Source: Atrina japonica (taxonomy: Eukaryota; Mollusca; Bivalvia; Pterioida; Pinnidae). From it: a DNA stretch of 64,000 bases. The stretch lies in the NCBI GenBank assembly GCA_030159075.1, contig BROG01000445.1, forward strand, positions 521,001-585,000, read 5' to 3'. The stretch's first letter is position 1; the number at the start of each line of letters is the position of its first letter. Under the pieces are notes generated by a model. That model did not search any database. It was not told the DNA's origin and saw only the letters and a program-made list of their open reading frames with translations. Below, in pieces: positions 40,409-52,155 of the stretch. The position numbers were made by a program, and so were the translations under genes.

Positions 40409-40684
40409 TTTGTTTGTTTGTTTATTGTTGTTTAACGTCCCACTCAAGAATCTTTCACTCATATGGAGACGTCACCAAATGCCGGTGAATGACTCCAAAT
40501 TTTGACCTCTGCTCGGCACTTACAGCCATTGAACAGTGAGGGTTCTTTAACGTGCCGACACCTACTGTGACACGGGACCTCGATTTTTACTGTCTCATCC
40601 GAAGGACTGGAAACTGACCTGCCGCCGCCTGGACTCGAACTCACGATCAAGAGTCGAACGCGCTACCGACTGAGCCAGGCCGAC
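40409..40684 (-). mobile_element. SINE-A with perfect 16-bp target-site duplication
   Basis: TCTATTATTTAGAATG occurs at both 40393-40408 and 40685-40700. The body is complete, with about 9 bp missing between the anticodon-like loop and the B box. The perfect duplication suggests a young insertion. Confidence 0.95.
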
Positions 40685-41352
40685 TCTATTATTTAGAATG
40701 ACAAATCTCATCTCGACTGCTAAAAATGATCACGGTTTGTCACCGGCACTGTCCAGATTTCAACTAGGGTTTGTCTCCCTTATGTTACACATATAAATTG
40801 AGTATCTCCCGGCAGATAAATTTAATTCATAAAATAAATCGTTCTATACTTTTTCGAATTTTAAAAAGATAAAAATTGAATTGCAACTTCCGGTTCATTT
40901 AAGTCGATCATATGAGAGAATAAAATCACGATACTCCTGTAATATTTGTAATATATATGGAACATTTTTTTTTTTTAAAAAGTTCAATTTTCTGGACAGA
41001 AACCCAATTTTGTACACCCGTTCCTCTCTTCAGTAATATAATCGTTATATTTTTTTTTATTCAGTTTGAAGGTTTGGTATAGCGGTTTCCTCGTGAATTT
41101 CTCTTGAGCGGTAATTATGTATCATTAGCGAGATGCTCAAGATTGTGACCGTCTTATTGATACTTGATAATTTTTCATTTTGACAGGTTAGCAGAATATG
41201 CATTTTAGCGAAACATTTTGATATAATTATCTGCAAACCCATCACACTTATACAATGTATTAGCTAGCTGCATTTCGTCTTGGATCATATTGCTAGCCGT
41301 TTCACAGTTTTACACCATTGTACACATTCTGTTCAAATGTATGGAGCCCTGG

Positions 41353-41634
41353 AGGTGACATAATGTTGAAAAATAAAATACGGAATAATCATTGAGAAAA
41401 AAAAATATTCCGTGCGTACGGAATAATCATTGAGAGAAAAAAATTATTCCATGCGAACGGAATAAAATTATGCCGTTCGAATAATTTTATTCCGTTTGCA
41501 AGGAATATTTTTTTTTCTCTTAAAATTTTTTCCATTAGCACGGAATAGAATTATTCCGTACGTATGGAAAAAAAAATTTCTCTCAATAATTATTCTGTTC
41601 CCACGGAATAATTTTTTTCGCCACTATGTCACCT
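41353..41634. repeat. 282-bp imperfect palindrome (foldback element)
   Basis: The ends are AGGTGACATA and TATGTCACCT. The arms are built of alternating 'ACGGAATAAT' and 'TGAGAGAAAAAAA' blocks and pair through their length around about 41493. A second outer pair, ACAGTTTTAC (about 41306) and GTAAAACTGT (41635), brackets it. Confidence 0.85.
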
Positions 41635-41727
41635 GTAAAACTGTACACAATAGTGTCACTATATTATAATTAAGACTAACAGAGTTCGTGCAATACCTGA
41701 CGATACCTAGCGTTACGAGTTTTATTT

Positions 41728-41915
41728 TTTCTTTTACGCCACATTCAATAATTTTAAGTCATATGGCGGTGGAGGAGAGGTCCTTCAAATAAATAAAACA
41801 GTTGTTATGTATGGGTTGCTATGTGCCCGGGAAGAGATCTCTGTCCTTCCACAATTGATCTGACAAACTTTCTCACAAAATCAGCTTACTAGATCCCAAC
41901 CGAACTCGAGGTAAT
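41728..41915 (-). mobile_element. SINE-B, minus strand, diverged
   Basis: 'AATTATTGAATGTGGCGTAA' tail, then 'GTGAGAAAGTTTGTCAGATC' and 'CCTCGAGTTCGGTTGGGATC' on the minus strand. Confidence 0.65.
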
Positions 41916-42159
41916 ATTATTTGTAAGAAATGAGTGAAAAACATCTTAAAATGAAAGTTTTTAAAATTTCTAGCATGCCTGCATGGTACTAATCTAGTCA
42001 TGTCGATGCAGGTGAATAAAGTCCTATCAATTTAATGTGACATACACTTAACAGTTTACAAAAAAAAATATCGAAGTCAACAAAACACTCACCGCATATC
42101 TAGCTAATCAACCTGAAGTCTATATTTTTTATGAGCTGTTACTACATAGATTCACTCAC

Positions 42160-42161
<2 letters not shown>

Positions 42162-42201
<40 letters not shown>

Positions 42202-42290
42202 AAACAACAAAAAAAAAAAAAACAAAAAAAAAAACAACAACACAAAACAAGAAAAAAAACCCAGAAAAAATAAAACAAACAAACAAAAAA
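42162..42290. repeat. Poly(A)-rich tract of ~125 nt
   Basis: About 37 consecutive A, then A-rich DNA with CAA/CAAA interruptions. It could be an old retroposon tail, but no body is recognised beside it. Confidence 0.9.
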
Positions 42291-43786
42291 CGTTTCCAAT
42301 ATCTGAAGCAAAAATTTATGTTTACTCAACAGATAATCAAATAAATAATTATGAATTATTGCTGCATTTTATTCCGTTTTAAATGTTAAAATGTGTTCGA
42401 GTACTTGAAAACACTGCATTCAGGACATTGTATTTGTGAAACATATAAATATACATGCATATTCTAGGGTATTCACTGTTTTATCTATATGCCTACTAAT
42501 TTTATTAAGTATTATTTAATTATTGTTATTACATGTTATCAAATATAATTTCTATATTTTATAAGTTCTTTTGCTGAAACATAATATTAACTTAACAATC
42601 ATCAAGGTTTCAGATATTTATTTATGAAAATCAAAGCGCACGATTTGTGATTTATTTATATTACGTATTTCAAATGTTTTTGTTTTGTATTTTCTTTGCT
42701 CAATAAAGTTACTAAACAAATACGCTCAGAGTTCACCTGCCCGTAAGCTCTATCAACAAATCACGTGATTAAAATACGACCACATGACCTTCTTTCAATT
42801 TATACCTATCTCCGGCTATAAGACACACCATCGATTTATATACATGTACCATTTACATCATGTCTGTCACTTTACTGTCGCTTGTTAATGATATGTGGTT
42901 GCGGAGCGTTCAGCTTACAGATGTGACATTGCAGGTTCGAATGCGGTTTAGACCTTTCAACATAAACATCGCAAGTCACGATTGTTTTGAATGCAACTTA
43001 AAATCTAGATCCCATATCACATTAGCCTCATTTTATTTAGTATATAACCATAGCGCAGGTCAATATTTTGGCACTTCATCTACAGCTATTGTTATCGCCA
43101 TTTAGCCGAAAAAAACCAAAATACAAACAAAACATTTTGCTAATCAACGGTAACTAACTGTATTTAGTACAATTTGCATGTAACATCTTCATCGACACGA
43201 AGCCGGACAGAAAAAAATTGTATAGTTAACAATACGTAAAAGATGCCTTCGGTCTCTACTTTGTTTTAACTATCTATCTTTGCACTTGACAATGAGGAGG
43301 ATATATATTACGTGCAAGGCACAGTCGCATGCAGTATTATACAACGCGCAGATTCTGGCTCAGTTAGACATAGGCCTGCTTGCGACAAAAGAATAGAACA
43401 TAACGGATCATTCTAACCAGAATTAAATTAATATGAGATGTCTTTCTGACATAACTTTGTCAGCTCATTCAAGTCAGCGCGTAGAGAAAATAATGAATTA
43501 AAAACTCATATCATTTAAAATCGAGCTATTCTTTGTAACTATAGACGTAATGCGTGCGTTGAAGAATCATTGCTTTATTGGCATTTCACCATAGCATAGG
43601 TATGGCTTTTTGGCCCTTCATTTATTGTTGACCCTATATTATAAAATCAGACATCTGGGCGAAAAGGATGGAAAACTTAATATGCATGCATTTTCCATTT
43701 CCAAGAATAGCAATCCAGCAAGTATCATGGAGGGTAATATAAACCATAGCATTTAACATAACATAAAACGAATCATTCCTGCTTAC

Positions 43787-43846
43787 CTTGTAAGTGTGTA
43801 TCTTCTCAACCCCTGTACTGAATCAGTTCGTGTTAGTTTTGCATCT
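43787..43846 (-). other. Predicted non-coding leader exon of the GH9 gene
   Basis: A 60-nt segment runs from a predicted Inr (A of TCAGAT at 43846) to a strong donor CAAG|GTAAGC at 43787/43786. It contains a tiny upstream open frame, ATG CAA AAC TAA. Its link to the coding exons 4.5 kb downstream is inferred from the acceptor just before the ATG. Confidence 0.45.
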
Positions 43847-43876
43847 GAATGACCACGTTCGGACTCGATATTTATA
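43846..43876 (-). promoter_or_regulatory. Predicted TATA box and initiator for the GH9 gene
   Basis: TATAAATA on the minus strand (43876-43869) is followed 30 nt from its first T by the Inr-like TCAGAT at 43847-43842. That is the canonical TATA-to-start spacing. A leader exon with a strong donor follows. Confidence 0.5.
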
Positions 43877-44362
43877 CAAGTTTTCTTTATAAGAGAATGT
43901 TTAGTATTTGTCATTAAATGGGAAAATGTTTTCTTTTAATTTGACCACACACTCTGACCTTGAACGACTGACCAGTCAAATTATTTGTAAATAAACCCGC
44001 GGACATACACGAGTAACGATGATTCCCAAATCTCAATTCTTTAATACTTGGTTGTAATAACGGACTGGACGTAATAGACGTGGGAGTTACATAGAGTAAA
44101 CAAAAATAACAAAACATGAAAAATAAAACTGTGTTGTTTATAATTGACGTGATGGGCAAATGCTTGTGACGTTATCGATTGTAAAATATTTTTCAAACAC
44201 CAGCATATTTTTGTATTTTTGCTGCATTCAGAAAATAGTTTAGACCCACGTGTTGTGAAAAACAGGTTCCGCTTTCGTCATTAGGAGGGAAATTTTTTAT
44301 TTTTGACAATGAAAAAATTCACGAAGATAAAATGTTTGCATTGGTATGTTTAAACATTATGG

Positions 44363-44367
<5 letters not shown>

Positions 44368-44411
<44 letters not shown>
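44368..44411. repeat. (CT)n microsatellite
   Basis: Pure CT run of about 22 units. Confidence 0.95.
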
Positions 44412-44415
<4 letters not shown>

Positions 44416-44639
44416 ATGTGAAACCAGTGTGAAGCTAACCCGCTATTGGGTGCGTGAATGGGGTGGGGAGGGGTGGGCGTAATTTTTTTTTATCATGCTA
44501 TATTTTTCTATTCATATTTGAAACTTCAGCTTTGTACATGAATGATTTATTGCCAATTATTCTGAATAATAAATAACAAAAAACAAAACAAAACAACATT
44601 ATAACAAATCGAGCAGGGTTATTTCGTAGAATTAATAGT

Positions 44640-45760
44640 GCTCTATGTGGGACATATCACCAAGATGTATAAATTAACAAAAGCAACCATCTACCTATAG
44701 GTAAGAAGTATGTCTGAACCAAATATGGTAAGCCTATATGCAGTTATATAAATGAAACAAATATGGCCAAAAAACCCACCTAAAAAAAAAAAAAAAAAAA
44801 AAAAAAAAATAATAATAATAATAAAAGCAACAAAAATATACAAAGGGGAATAATTCTAAAATAGAGGTGGTTGGCGTGCAATTTTGAATGTGACACTGTC
44901 TTCTCAAGATGTATACATGCATGTAATATGGGGAACCTAGGTGGTGACATAACCTAGATACTGCAATAAGAAATGTCATAAAAAGGGGAATAACTGACAA
45001 TGTATGCATTTACTAAATATGAGGAGGTAAGCTGAGGAAATGAGTTAGATATGGACCGAACAAATATAATAAATAAAGGGAAATAACTCTGAATATATGA
45101 GTGTTAGGAGCACAATCACGGCTTGTGTGCGACAACCCGTCATCTTAAGATGTATACTTGCACCAAATATTAGAAGCCTAGTCAAAGCAATGAGGAAGAT
45201 GTGTTCCGACCAAAGCAAAAGATGGAAGGACGTACGAACAAAACGCAAAACTATAGTCCCATCGGAAACCGGTAGGTATGCAATTTTGTATGCGATGCTT
45301 TGTCTTCTTAAAATGTATGCCTGTAATAAATATGAGGTGTTTAAGTGTAGAAATAAGTAAGATATGGACCAGACAAATAAAATAAACAAAGGGGAATTAC
45401 TCGGAAATTGAGGGTGGTTGGAACACAATTTTTTATGCAACACTCCATGTCTCCATCGTCTTTAGATGTATACTTGACTAAATATGGGGAACCTGGGTGA
45501 AGAATTAAGTTACATACAGCCCGGGCAAATAAAATCAACATCGGGGAGTAACGCTAAGAATAAGGGTAATACGAGCGTACATTTAGTATGCAATATTCCG
45601 TCATTCTTAAGATGTCTACTTACACCAAATATGGCAAGCCTAGTTAAATAAATGACAGAGGAAAATATGATCCGGTCAAAGCAAAAAGATTGACGGACGG
45701 AAAGACGGAAGAACACAACGCAAAACTATACCCCACCCCCGGAACCGGTAGGAGACTAAT
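44640..45760. repeat. Dispersed element with ~5 degenerate tandem units
   Basis: Recurring order: 'AAAGGGGAATAACTC', 'GTGGTTGG.GCACAATTTT', 'CTTAAGATGTATACTTGCAC', 'AAATATGG.AAGCCTAG', 'ACCAAAGCAAAAAGA', closed twice by 'AACGCAAAACTATA' and 'CGGAAACCGGTAGG'. A poly(A) run lies at 44781-44809. All frames in it are non-coding by this repetition. Confidence 0.75.
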
Positions 45761-46649
45761 AATGAATACATCCTTTCTTATGTTAGTTTTACTCGTAGTG
45801 AACATATATTTGAAAAGACAAGACTCCGTAAAAAGTGAATTTACAGATGCGAACACAAAACCTACATATGCATCCTTTTGGAAAGAAATCGAGGCATTAT
45901 TCGTCTTTATCTCTTTTAAACCCAAATTAAAGATACTCTTTCACTTCGAAATGATGTTGTGTTCCAAATAGATTCTCTGCAATGATGTTTAGATTTATAA
46001 TCCTAGTATCACGATTATCCTTCTTAACCTTTGTACAGATGTAAAAAAACAGAAATATATGTTCTGTAATATGAAAAAACAGTAAAACACTCAATATTTA
46101 CACAGTTTTGGACAAACACCTTGGAGCTCTGTATTGTGCAGACTTAATACTTTGTAACTAATATACATATTGTCGTCTTTCGCTTGATAAAGGCCAAGGG
46201 GCCGAACATTTGTGGATATTGAGAGTTTTACTGGTTTTTCATATAACTATACTTCCCTTTGGAGGACATTGAATTTTATTGTTCTGTAATAGTTTTCAAT
46301 TTCCCACTGTGTAAGAATACAGAAATAGAGACAAGAGGAGAAAATAGACATTTTATCTTTTACAAGATTTAGAATTTCAATTCTACTTGTATTACTTTCA
46401 CGACAACGACAACCACCACCGCCACCACCGACAACAACAACAATAATAATGGTGACCGTAGTGGTGGTCTTATCACCTCATTTGCTCCCATATTCACCAG
46501 GAACGTATTCATAAAATTTATGCAAATATTATAAAAACTTCATTCCCAAGAAAGTAAAAATGAAGAAGTACCAATGGATAACCGAAATATCAAGTCCATT
46601 AGAATACGACAAATATTAATAGATATAAAAATGATCTCAACATGAAGAA

Positions 46650-46740
46650 CAATTGCGAATCCTGGCATAGGACCAGGTGTCCAGAAGGAGTAGGCGTCTT
46701 CTGCTAGTATGCCACACCCGTCGCAAATGATATATGCAAA
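46650..46740. repeat. Family E-related repeat (see 22340)
   Basis: 'GACCAGGTGTCCAGAAGGAG', 'GGCGTC' and 'ATGCCACACCCGTCGCAAAT' form the reverse complement of 22340-22450. Confidence 0.6.
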
Positions 46741-46947
46741 CCTCTCGAGTTAAGTGAAAAGATCAAGTTTGGTGAAAATTTCATGAGTTAGTTTTAGATA
46801 TGATTGGCGAAAGGGAGTCATTGTATATAGTCATGCTCCAGAATACTGTCAAACATTCCTGAGAGGGGGACTTCCTATCGTTCACCAACGTAACCCTGTG
46901 TGAGTAGTAGTTTATTGGCGATTCGTATGACTCTCAGAATAAAACAT

Positions 46948-47195
46948 TCATAAGAGGAGAATGACGTGGCATATCGTATAAGTTGTGAAATGAAAGTCAG
47001 GAGAAGATGGAATATTACTACTTGGGAACGAAGAGTTCATGATATGGAAAATGGAGGTGTGAAGTTGACCGTCCTTCCCATTCGACAGGTATACATCTAG
47101 GTTAGAAGCAGATGTGTTGCTCTCTGTCGTCCCATTGATCTCGAGTTCAAAGGTTTCATCTGACTTATTTATATTCGTTGATTTACCTGGTAATA
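46948..47195 (-). CDS. Possible terminal exon of an unrecognised gene
   Basis: On the minus strand an acceptor TTTTATTACCAG precedes an open frame (about 80 residues, Ser/Asn-rich with N-glycosylation-type NGTT and NTS, hydrophobic end HVILLL). It stops at 46948, with AATAAA 32 nt further on (46911-46916). No domain was recognised and no upstream exon was found, so it may be chance. Confidence 0.2.
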
Positions 47196-47342
47196 AAACT
47201 GAATAACAATAATAAAAAAAAGACAGCACTCTGTTTTCGATACTCATTTCGGTCTTGGATCGAATGCTCGATTTCACGTTAATATGTTGCATATTCGAAC
47301 CTAAACCCCAAAACAATAAAGTTAATACTACGTTTACTGTGT

Positions 47343-47541
47343 GGCTTTTCCTGTCCTTTGGATGAGACAGTGAAAACCGAGGTCCAGTGCATAATAGGTG
47401 TCGACACGTTCAAGAACCCTCACTGCTCAATGGCCGTAAGTGCCGAGCATAAGCCAAATTCGAAGCGCTTCACCAGCATTTGGTGACGTCTCCATATGAG
47501 TGAAATATTCTTGAGTGGGATGTTAAACAACAACAACAATA
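47343..47541 (+). mobile_element. SINE-A, 5' truncated
   Basis: Body from 'TTCCTGTCCTTTGGATGAGA' to the tail 'CTTGAGTGGGATGTTAAACA'; the tRNA-like head is absent. Confidence 0.85.
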
Positions 47542-47893
47542 ACGTTTACTGAGCATATATAAAATATCATCAGGGTTATGTAATTGTTGCTGATATTGAA
47601 AACACGCATCTTAATCAAAATTTGGTATGATTTTGATTTTAGCAAAATATTTTATGTTATACAATTAATCAATGTCACTGCAAGTCTAGACATTATTGGT
47701 TTGTACGCAAATAGGGAAAAAAAGTAAAAACTTTACATGACAAATATAATATGTCGTATCAATGTTAGATCAGAAAGAATATCTTAGTATGCTATAGCCT
47801 TGTCAAAATCTTTTATGGATTGAGATGCGGTCATGCGCAAATCGACGACGGCAAATATAAATTTCTATTGTTATAAAAGTAATTACTTAGTAC

Positions 47894-48000
<107 letters not shown>

Positions 48001-48759
48001 TCGATTTATTTTCACGATATGCTTCATAATCGGTAAATGCTTTAAGGAGATCGTGCTTTGTAAAATTTGTTTCGTACTTTTGGACAAGTTCTTGATTTAG
48101 CTACATTTGAAACATGTTACTTTTATTGTAGTCCTCTTGACATTCGTATGACATCTATCAAAAATAAAGAATTTAAAAGTAAACATAAAAAAATGTCTGC
48201 ATTAACGATAACAGAATCTATGAACTTGGTAACATCAATAAAAATAAAACTGTTTGATAAATATCTCATTACGCTTACTTCTCAAAATAACCTGTAGCAA
48301 TAACGTGAAGCAAAAGAATTAACAATTGTCGATGTATAATCGAGAATAGTATTTGGTAAAGACGAACTTCATTCATGCATTACAAATCGCCCACTAATCT
48401 TAGCAGACAGAAATATACCTTATATACAGATTTTAAAGTAGATCAGACGTTCCGTGACGTTTGAACGAAGAAACTTTTCTCGAAAACAAATTAAAATGAT
48501 CATTATGTGTTAGTATGACGTATAGTCAACACGTGTGTTCCGTGACCCATTTTAAAAGACCTTTTATAATTTCTTTGATGTTTAGAAAACTTGTTTGGCA
48601 ACACGATGTAGTGAAATGTATCTTTCTTTCAAACACCGAAATGGAATACGCTTGATGTTATTAGTCAAGATAACAAGGTTCCAACCTATCTCGATATTAA
48701 CGTCGTTAAGAGACTCTAATTTAGAAATGGAAAAAGTGTACCACACACAGGGTAGTATC

Positions 48760-48965
48760 TACCCATAGTTATGGATTAGGCATGTACAATATGTACAGGT
48801 CGACCGCGACACAATGACATGTTTAGTATCTTCCTATAGTTATGTGGTATCCATATACAATATGTACAAGTCGATCATGACGCAATGACATATGTTTAGT
48901 ATCTACCCATAGTTATGGGGTGGTCATGTACAATACGTAAAAGTCGACCACCACACAATGACATT
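48760..48965. repeat. ~70-bp tandem repeat, three copies
   Basis: 'TTAGTATCTACCCATAGTTA', 'CATGTACAATATGTACA.GT' and 'CGACC...CACAATGACAT' occur three times. Confidence 0.85.
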
Positions 48966-49609
48966 TGTTTGTAAACATAACGAGTTAAATCATGACAGAA
49001 GTGACAAGTTTCCACACAAAACTATCATAAGAACTGGGTAATGCAAAGGGTCACACCCCTACTTTCTGAAAAGATGGTATCGTTTTAGATTTTCACAGAA
49101 CCGGGATGTGTGCATCTTTTGACGACTGTAGGTTACAGGAAGCTTTTTGTGATAGAAATGTTTCACGAAATGTTGCATTTTGAAAAAATAAAACAAGCAA
49201 CGTTTGTTGAGATTAAGAGATATATCTGTATTAAGAATTTAATAAAAAGAGAAACAGGGGCTGTTGAAAATATAGAAATGTTTGAATTTAGTTTGTAGGA
49301 TTTCAGGGCCAGGCACCATAAAATTTGAGAATGTACTCAAGTCTGAGAATATTCTCAAATTGGCCTGCTTAGCCAATCAGATTTCAGGAATTTGCAACAC
49401 TTGAATAAAATTTTTAGACATTGGAAATTTTTAAGTGTAATGGTGTCAGGCCCAGAATTCAAATCAGGAGACCAGTGATTTCAATAAAATGTTTTAGGAC
49501 AAAAATTTTATAAATATTGACTGCATTTCACCAAACCTGTACAAAAACAAGCGCCCGCTATAATAGCAATATTTTTGTCTGTGTCGTTAGTTATTTTAGT
49601 TTTTGTATG

Positions 49610-49745
49610 AAAGGTGGTTTACGCCAAATTTAACCATTTTTCAGCAATACTGTATCCCTGAAGAGTCCACCAGCCTTCCGTTATTAAAGTGGAAAACTAA
49701 TGAAATCAGCCTAGGCTCCAGCGAGACTCGAACCCAAATTGACAA
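49610..49745 (-). mobile_element. SINE-B, minus strand, partial
   Basis: Minus strand 'TGGCGTAAACC' tail side and 'GGGTTCGAGTCTCGCTGGAG' head side, with a short middle. A (GT)n run abuts the head. Confidence 0.65.
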
Positions 49746-49748
49746 AAG

Positions 49749-49750
<2 letters not shown>

Positions 49751-49827
<77 letters not shown>
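49751..49827. repeat. (GT)n microsatellite
   Basis: About 38 uninterrupted GT units. Confidence 0.97.
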
Positions 49828-49830
<3 letters not shown>

Positions 49831-50039
49831 GCGCTATAAAACTGAAGGCAAAGATAACCGAAATGCGTATTCGTACTTAGTTTCCAGGGCTTGGCATATT
49901 GAACTCTTTACATAGAAAAAAGAGGAACACGAAAACATTTTTCAGATAAAATATTCTAACAAACATAGGCTGTGATGTCATACTACACCCCTGTGTATTA
50001 TATAATTATACAGCTTTCTTGGCCGGATAATCACAAGAT

Positions 50040-50215
50040 GTTATACTTCTGATTACAAGTCCTTCTGGTATTTGCTTCCTGTCAAGTTTCATAAAAATTC
50101 CTTCACTGGTTTCAGAGAAGAAGTCGAAAATATGAAAAGTTTACGGACGGACACCGGACGACGGACGGGAAGTGATCACAATAGATCAATTGAGCCTTCG
50201 GCTCAAGTGAGCTAA
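50040..50215 (+). repeat. End fragment of the 57069-type dispersed element
   Basis: 'TTTCATAAAAATTCCTTCAC', 'GAGAAGAAGTCGAAAATATG', 'ACGGACGGACACCGGACGAC' and 'TTCGGCTCAAGTGAGCTAAA' match the closing blocks of 57069-58015. Confidence 0.75.
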
Positions 50216-51119
50216 ACAAAAGACAATGGCAACATAGACATGCTTTGAATTTGATCGAATACAATCGATTCATTCACCCCAAACTGTTGTTGAAATAACT
50301 TATCCTCATAAGTCTGTGTAACTAGGGTTATATTGGCCACTCGAGTCGGTCAGAGTGTTACGTTTTCAATTCTTTATTTCATGGAGTGTATAATAAAATT
50401 TGTATACGAAGTGGTTTTTTTCTGGTTTCATTGTTAATTGTCTGGATCTCTCTTATCCCGGTACAAGGTCAGTTTACAAATGTTGGCCTGATGTAACTAT
50501 TCTGATATATCTTAATTTTAACCTTGTTATCATTGTAATTGAGTGGACACACGTGGACGTACATGGCATGTTTGAAAAGTAAAACTCCAAAACATAATTT
50601 AAATCTTATAAATAGTCCAACTACAACACAGTTGTATTTAATCTCATATATATATATATATAAATGAAGGGACTAAATGAACATGAATCATCATTGTTCA
50701 CTAAAGTACACTGTTTGATAATTGCTCGTTCCTGAATTGGCATAATTTTCTCTTACATTTTGGCCATGCAATAAAGAGGAATTCACTATATGTATATTTA
50801 CTATCCATAACTATCTATAACTACTGCAACCAACATAGGTATGGTAAACATTTTCACAGAAACGTTCCTGATATGTGTTAAAATGTGTACAACGAGTGTA
50901 AATGTATTACATTGTGCTATAAGTTAAAGTAACAGGTTACCCGATTGATTTAAACGTCCCGCGCTTATGTTATTAAGAAAATATATGAATATCGAAAACA
51001 TGATAATTATGTATCAGAAGAATAGATATAAAGAATGTAACAAATTGCTTAAAAGAATATATTATACAGACAAGTGGAACTAAAATACATAAAAAGAACA
51101 AAAATCAAATAAATTTGAA

Positions 51120-51245
51120 ATTTTAATGCCTTATATTCTGGTATTAGTTAAATTGGAGCTCAACTGATGATGTCTAATGACAGAAACGATCGCCTTGAAC
51201 ATTATAACTTTGGTATTATGTTTATAATATTTTAGGTAAACACAA
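51120..51245 (-). repeat. Repeat family F, copy 5
   Basis: Minus-strand core 'GGCGATCGTTTCTGTCATTA', 'GACATCATCAGTTGAGCTCC' and 'ATAATACCAAAGTTATAATG'. Confidence 0.75.
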
Positions 51246-51594
51246 CAGGTACCACTTCTTTTATGATGGCGGAATTCGGCTGGTTTAACTTTATTAGTCT
51301 ACTTGGGCAGATTAAAAACAAAATTCATCTGAAAAAGATGACGTTTCTCATGATAATTCTGTAAAATCATTACAAGGTCATATTCCTTGTGTACCAACAA
51401 ACATATTTCAAGTAAATTGTAGGGAAAACTGGGTCAAATTTTTCATTGATTTTGTTGTTCTAAACTTTATATAAACCATCACAAAATTAGATGTTTTGCT
51501 TTGATGTTGCTCTATTAAAATGAACAATTACTATTTCCCTATAAGTGGGGTCGCCGTCTTCGAGTAGTTAGTATCACGCTTCAAACCATGAGGT

Positions 51595-51883
51595 GAGCCG
51601 GCCTGGCTCAGGCGGTAGCGCGCTCGATTCTTGACCGTGAGGTCCATAGTTCGAGTTCATCCGGTGGCAGGTTGGTTTCCTGTCTTTCGGATGAGACAGT
51701 AAAAACCGAGGTCCCGTGTCACAGTAGGTGTCGACACGTTAAAGAACCCACACTGCTCAATGGCCGTAAATGCCGAGCATAGGCCAGAATTTAAAGCCCT
51801 TCACCGGCATATGGTGACGTCTCCATATGAGTGAAAGATTCTTGAGTGGGACGTTAAACAACAATAAACAAACAAACAAACAA
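51595..51883 (+). mobile_element. SINE-A, first nested copy
   Basis: Complete head, body and (CAAA)n tail. Flanks TCAAACCATGAGGTGA at 51581 and 51884. Confidence 0.93.
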
Positions 51884-51897
51884 TCAAACCATGAGGT

Positions 51898-52094
51898 GAT
51901 CCGACCTGGTTCAGTCGATAGCGCACTCGACTCTTGACCGTGAGGTCCATAGTTCGATTCCAGCCGGTGGCAGGTTGGTTTCCTGTCCTTTGGATTGAGA
52001 GAGTAAAAACCGAGGTCCCGTGTCATAGTAGGTGTCGGCACATTAAAGAATCCTTACCCACATAGTCCAAAATTTGAAGCCCTTCACCGGCATT

Positions 52095-52125
<31 letters not shown>

Positions 52126-52155
52126 TGAGTGGGACATTAAACAACAATAAAACAA
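51898..52155 (+). mobile_element. SINE-A, second nested copy at the same site
   Basis: More diverged head (GATCCGACCTGGTTCAGTCG) and body, with a shortened middle (23 bp lost near 'TCCTTACC'). The tail is 'TAAACAACAATAAAACAATC', followed by TCAAACCATGA again at 52156. Confidence 0.93.

Larger units (their letters stand above)
39261..43786 (-). other. Predicted leader intron of the GH9 gene
   Basis: The acceptor TTATGATTTCAG sits one base before the start ATG. The best matching donor is CAAG|GTAAGC at 43787/43786. The 4.5 kb between holds two SINE-B copies, one SINE-A, a 282-bp palindrome and an A-rich block. No coding exon was seen. This pairing is a prediction without transcript evidence. 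Confidence 0.5.

Noticed and set aside
42860..43105. 81-residue plus-strand frame upstream of the GH9 promoter
   Set aside because: No domain, no splice or poly(A) context, and it is on the opposite strand within the predicted GH9 leader intron.
45045..45971. Several hydrophobic frames on both strands
   Set aside because: They are translations of the 44640-45760 repeat field and its edge; frames differ between units.
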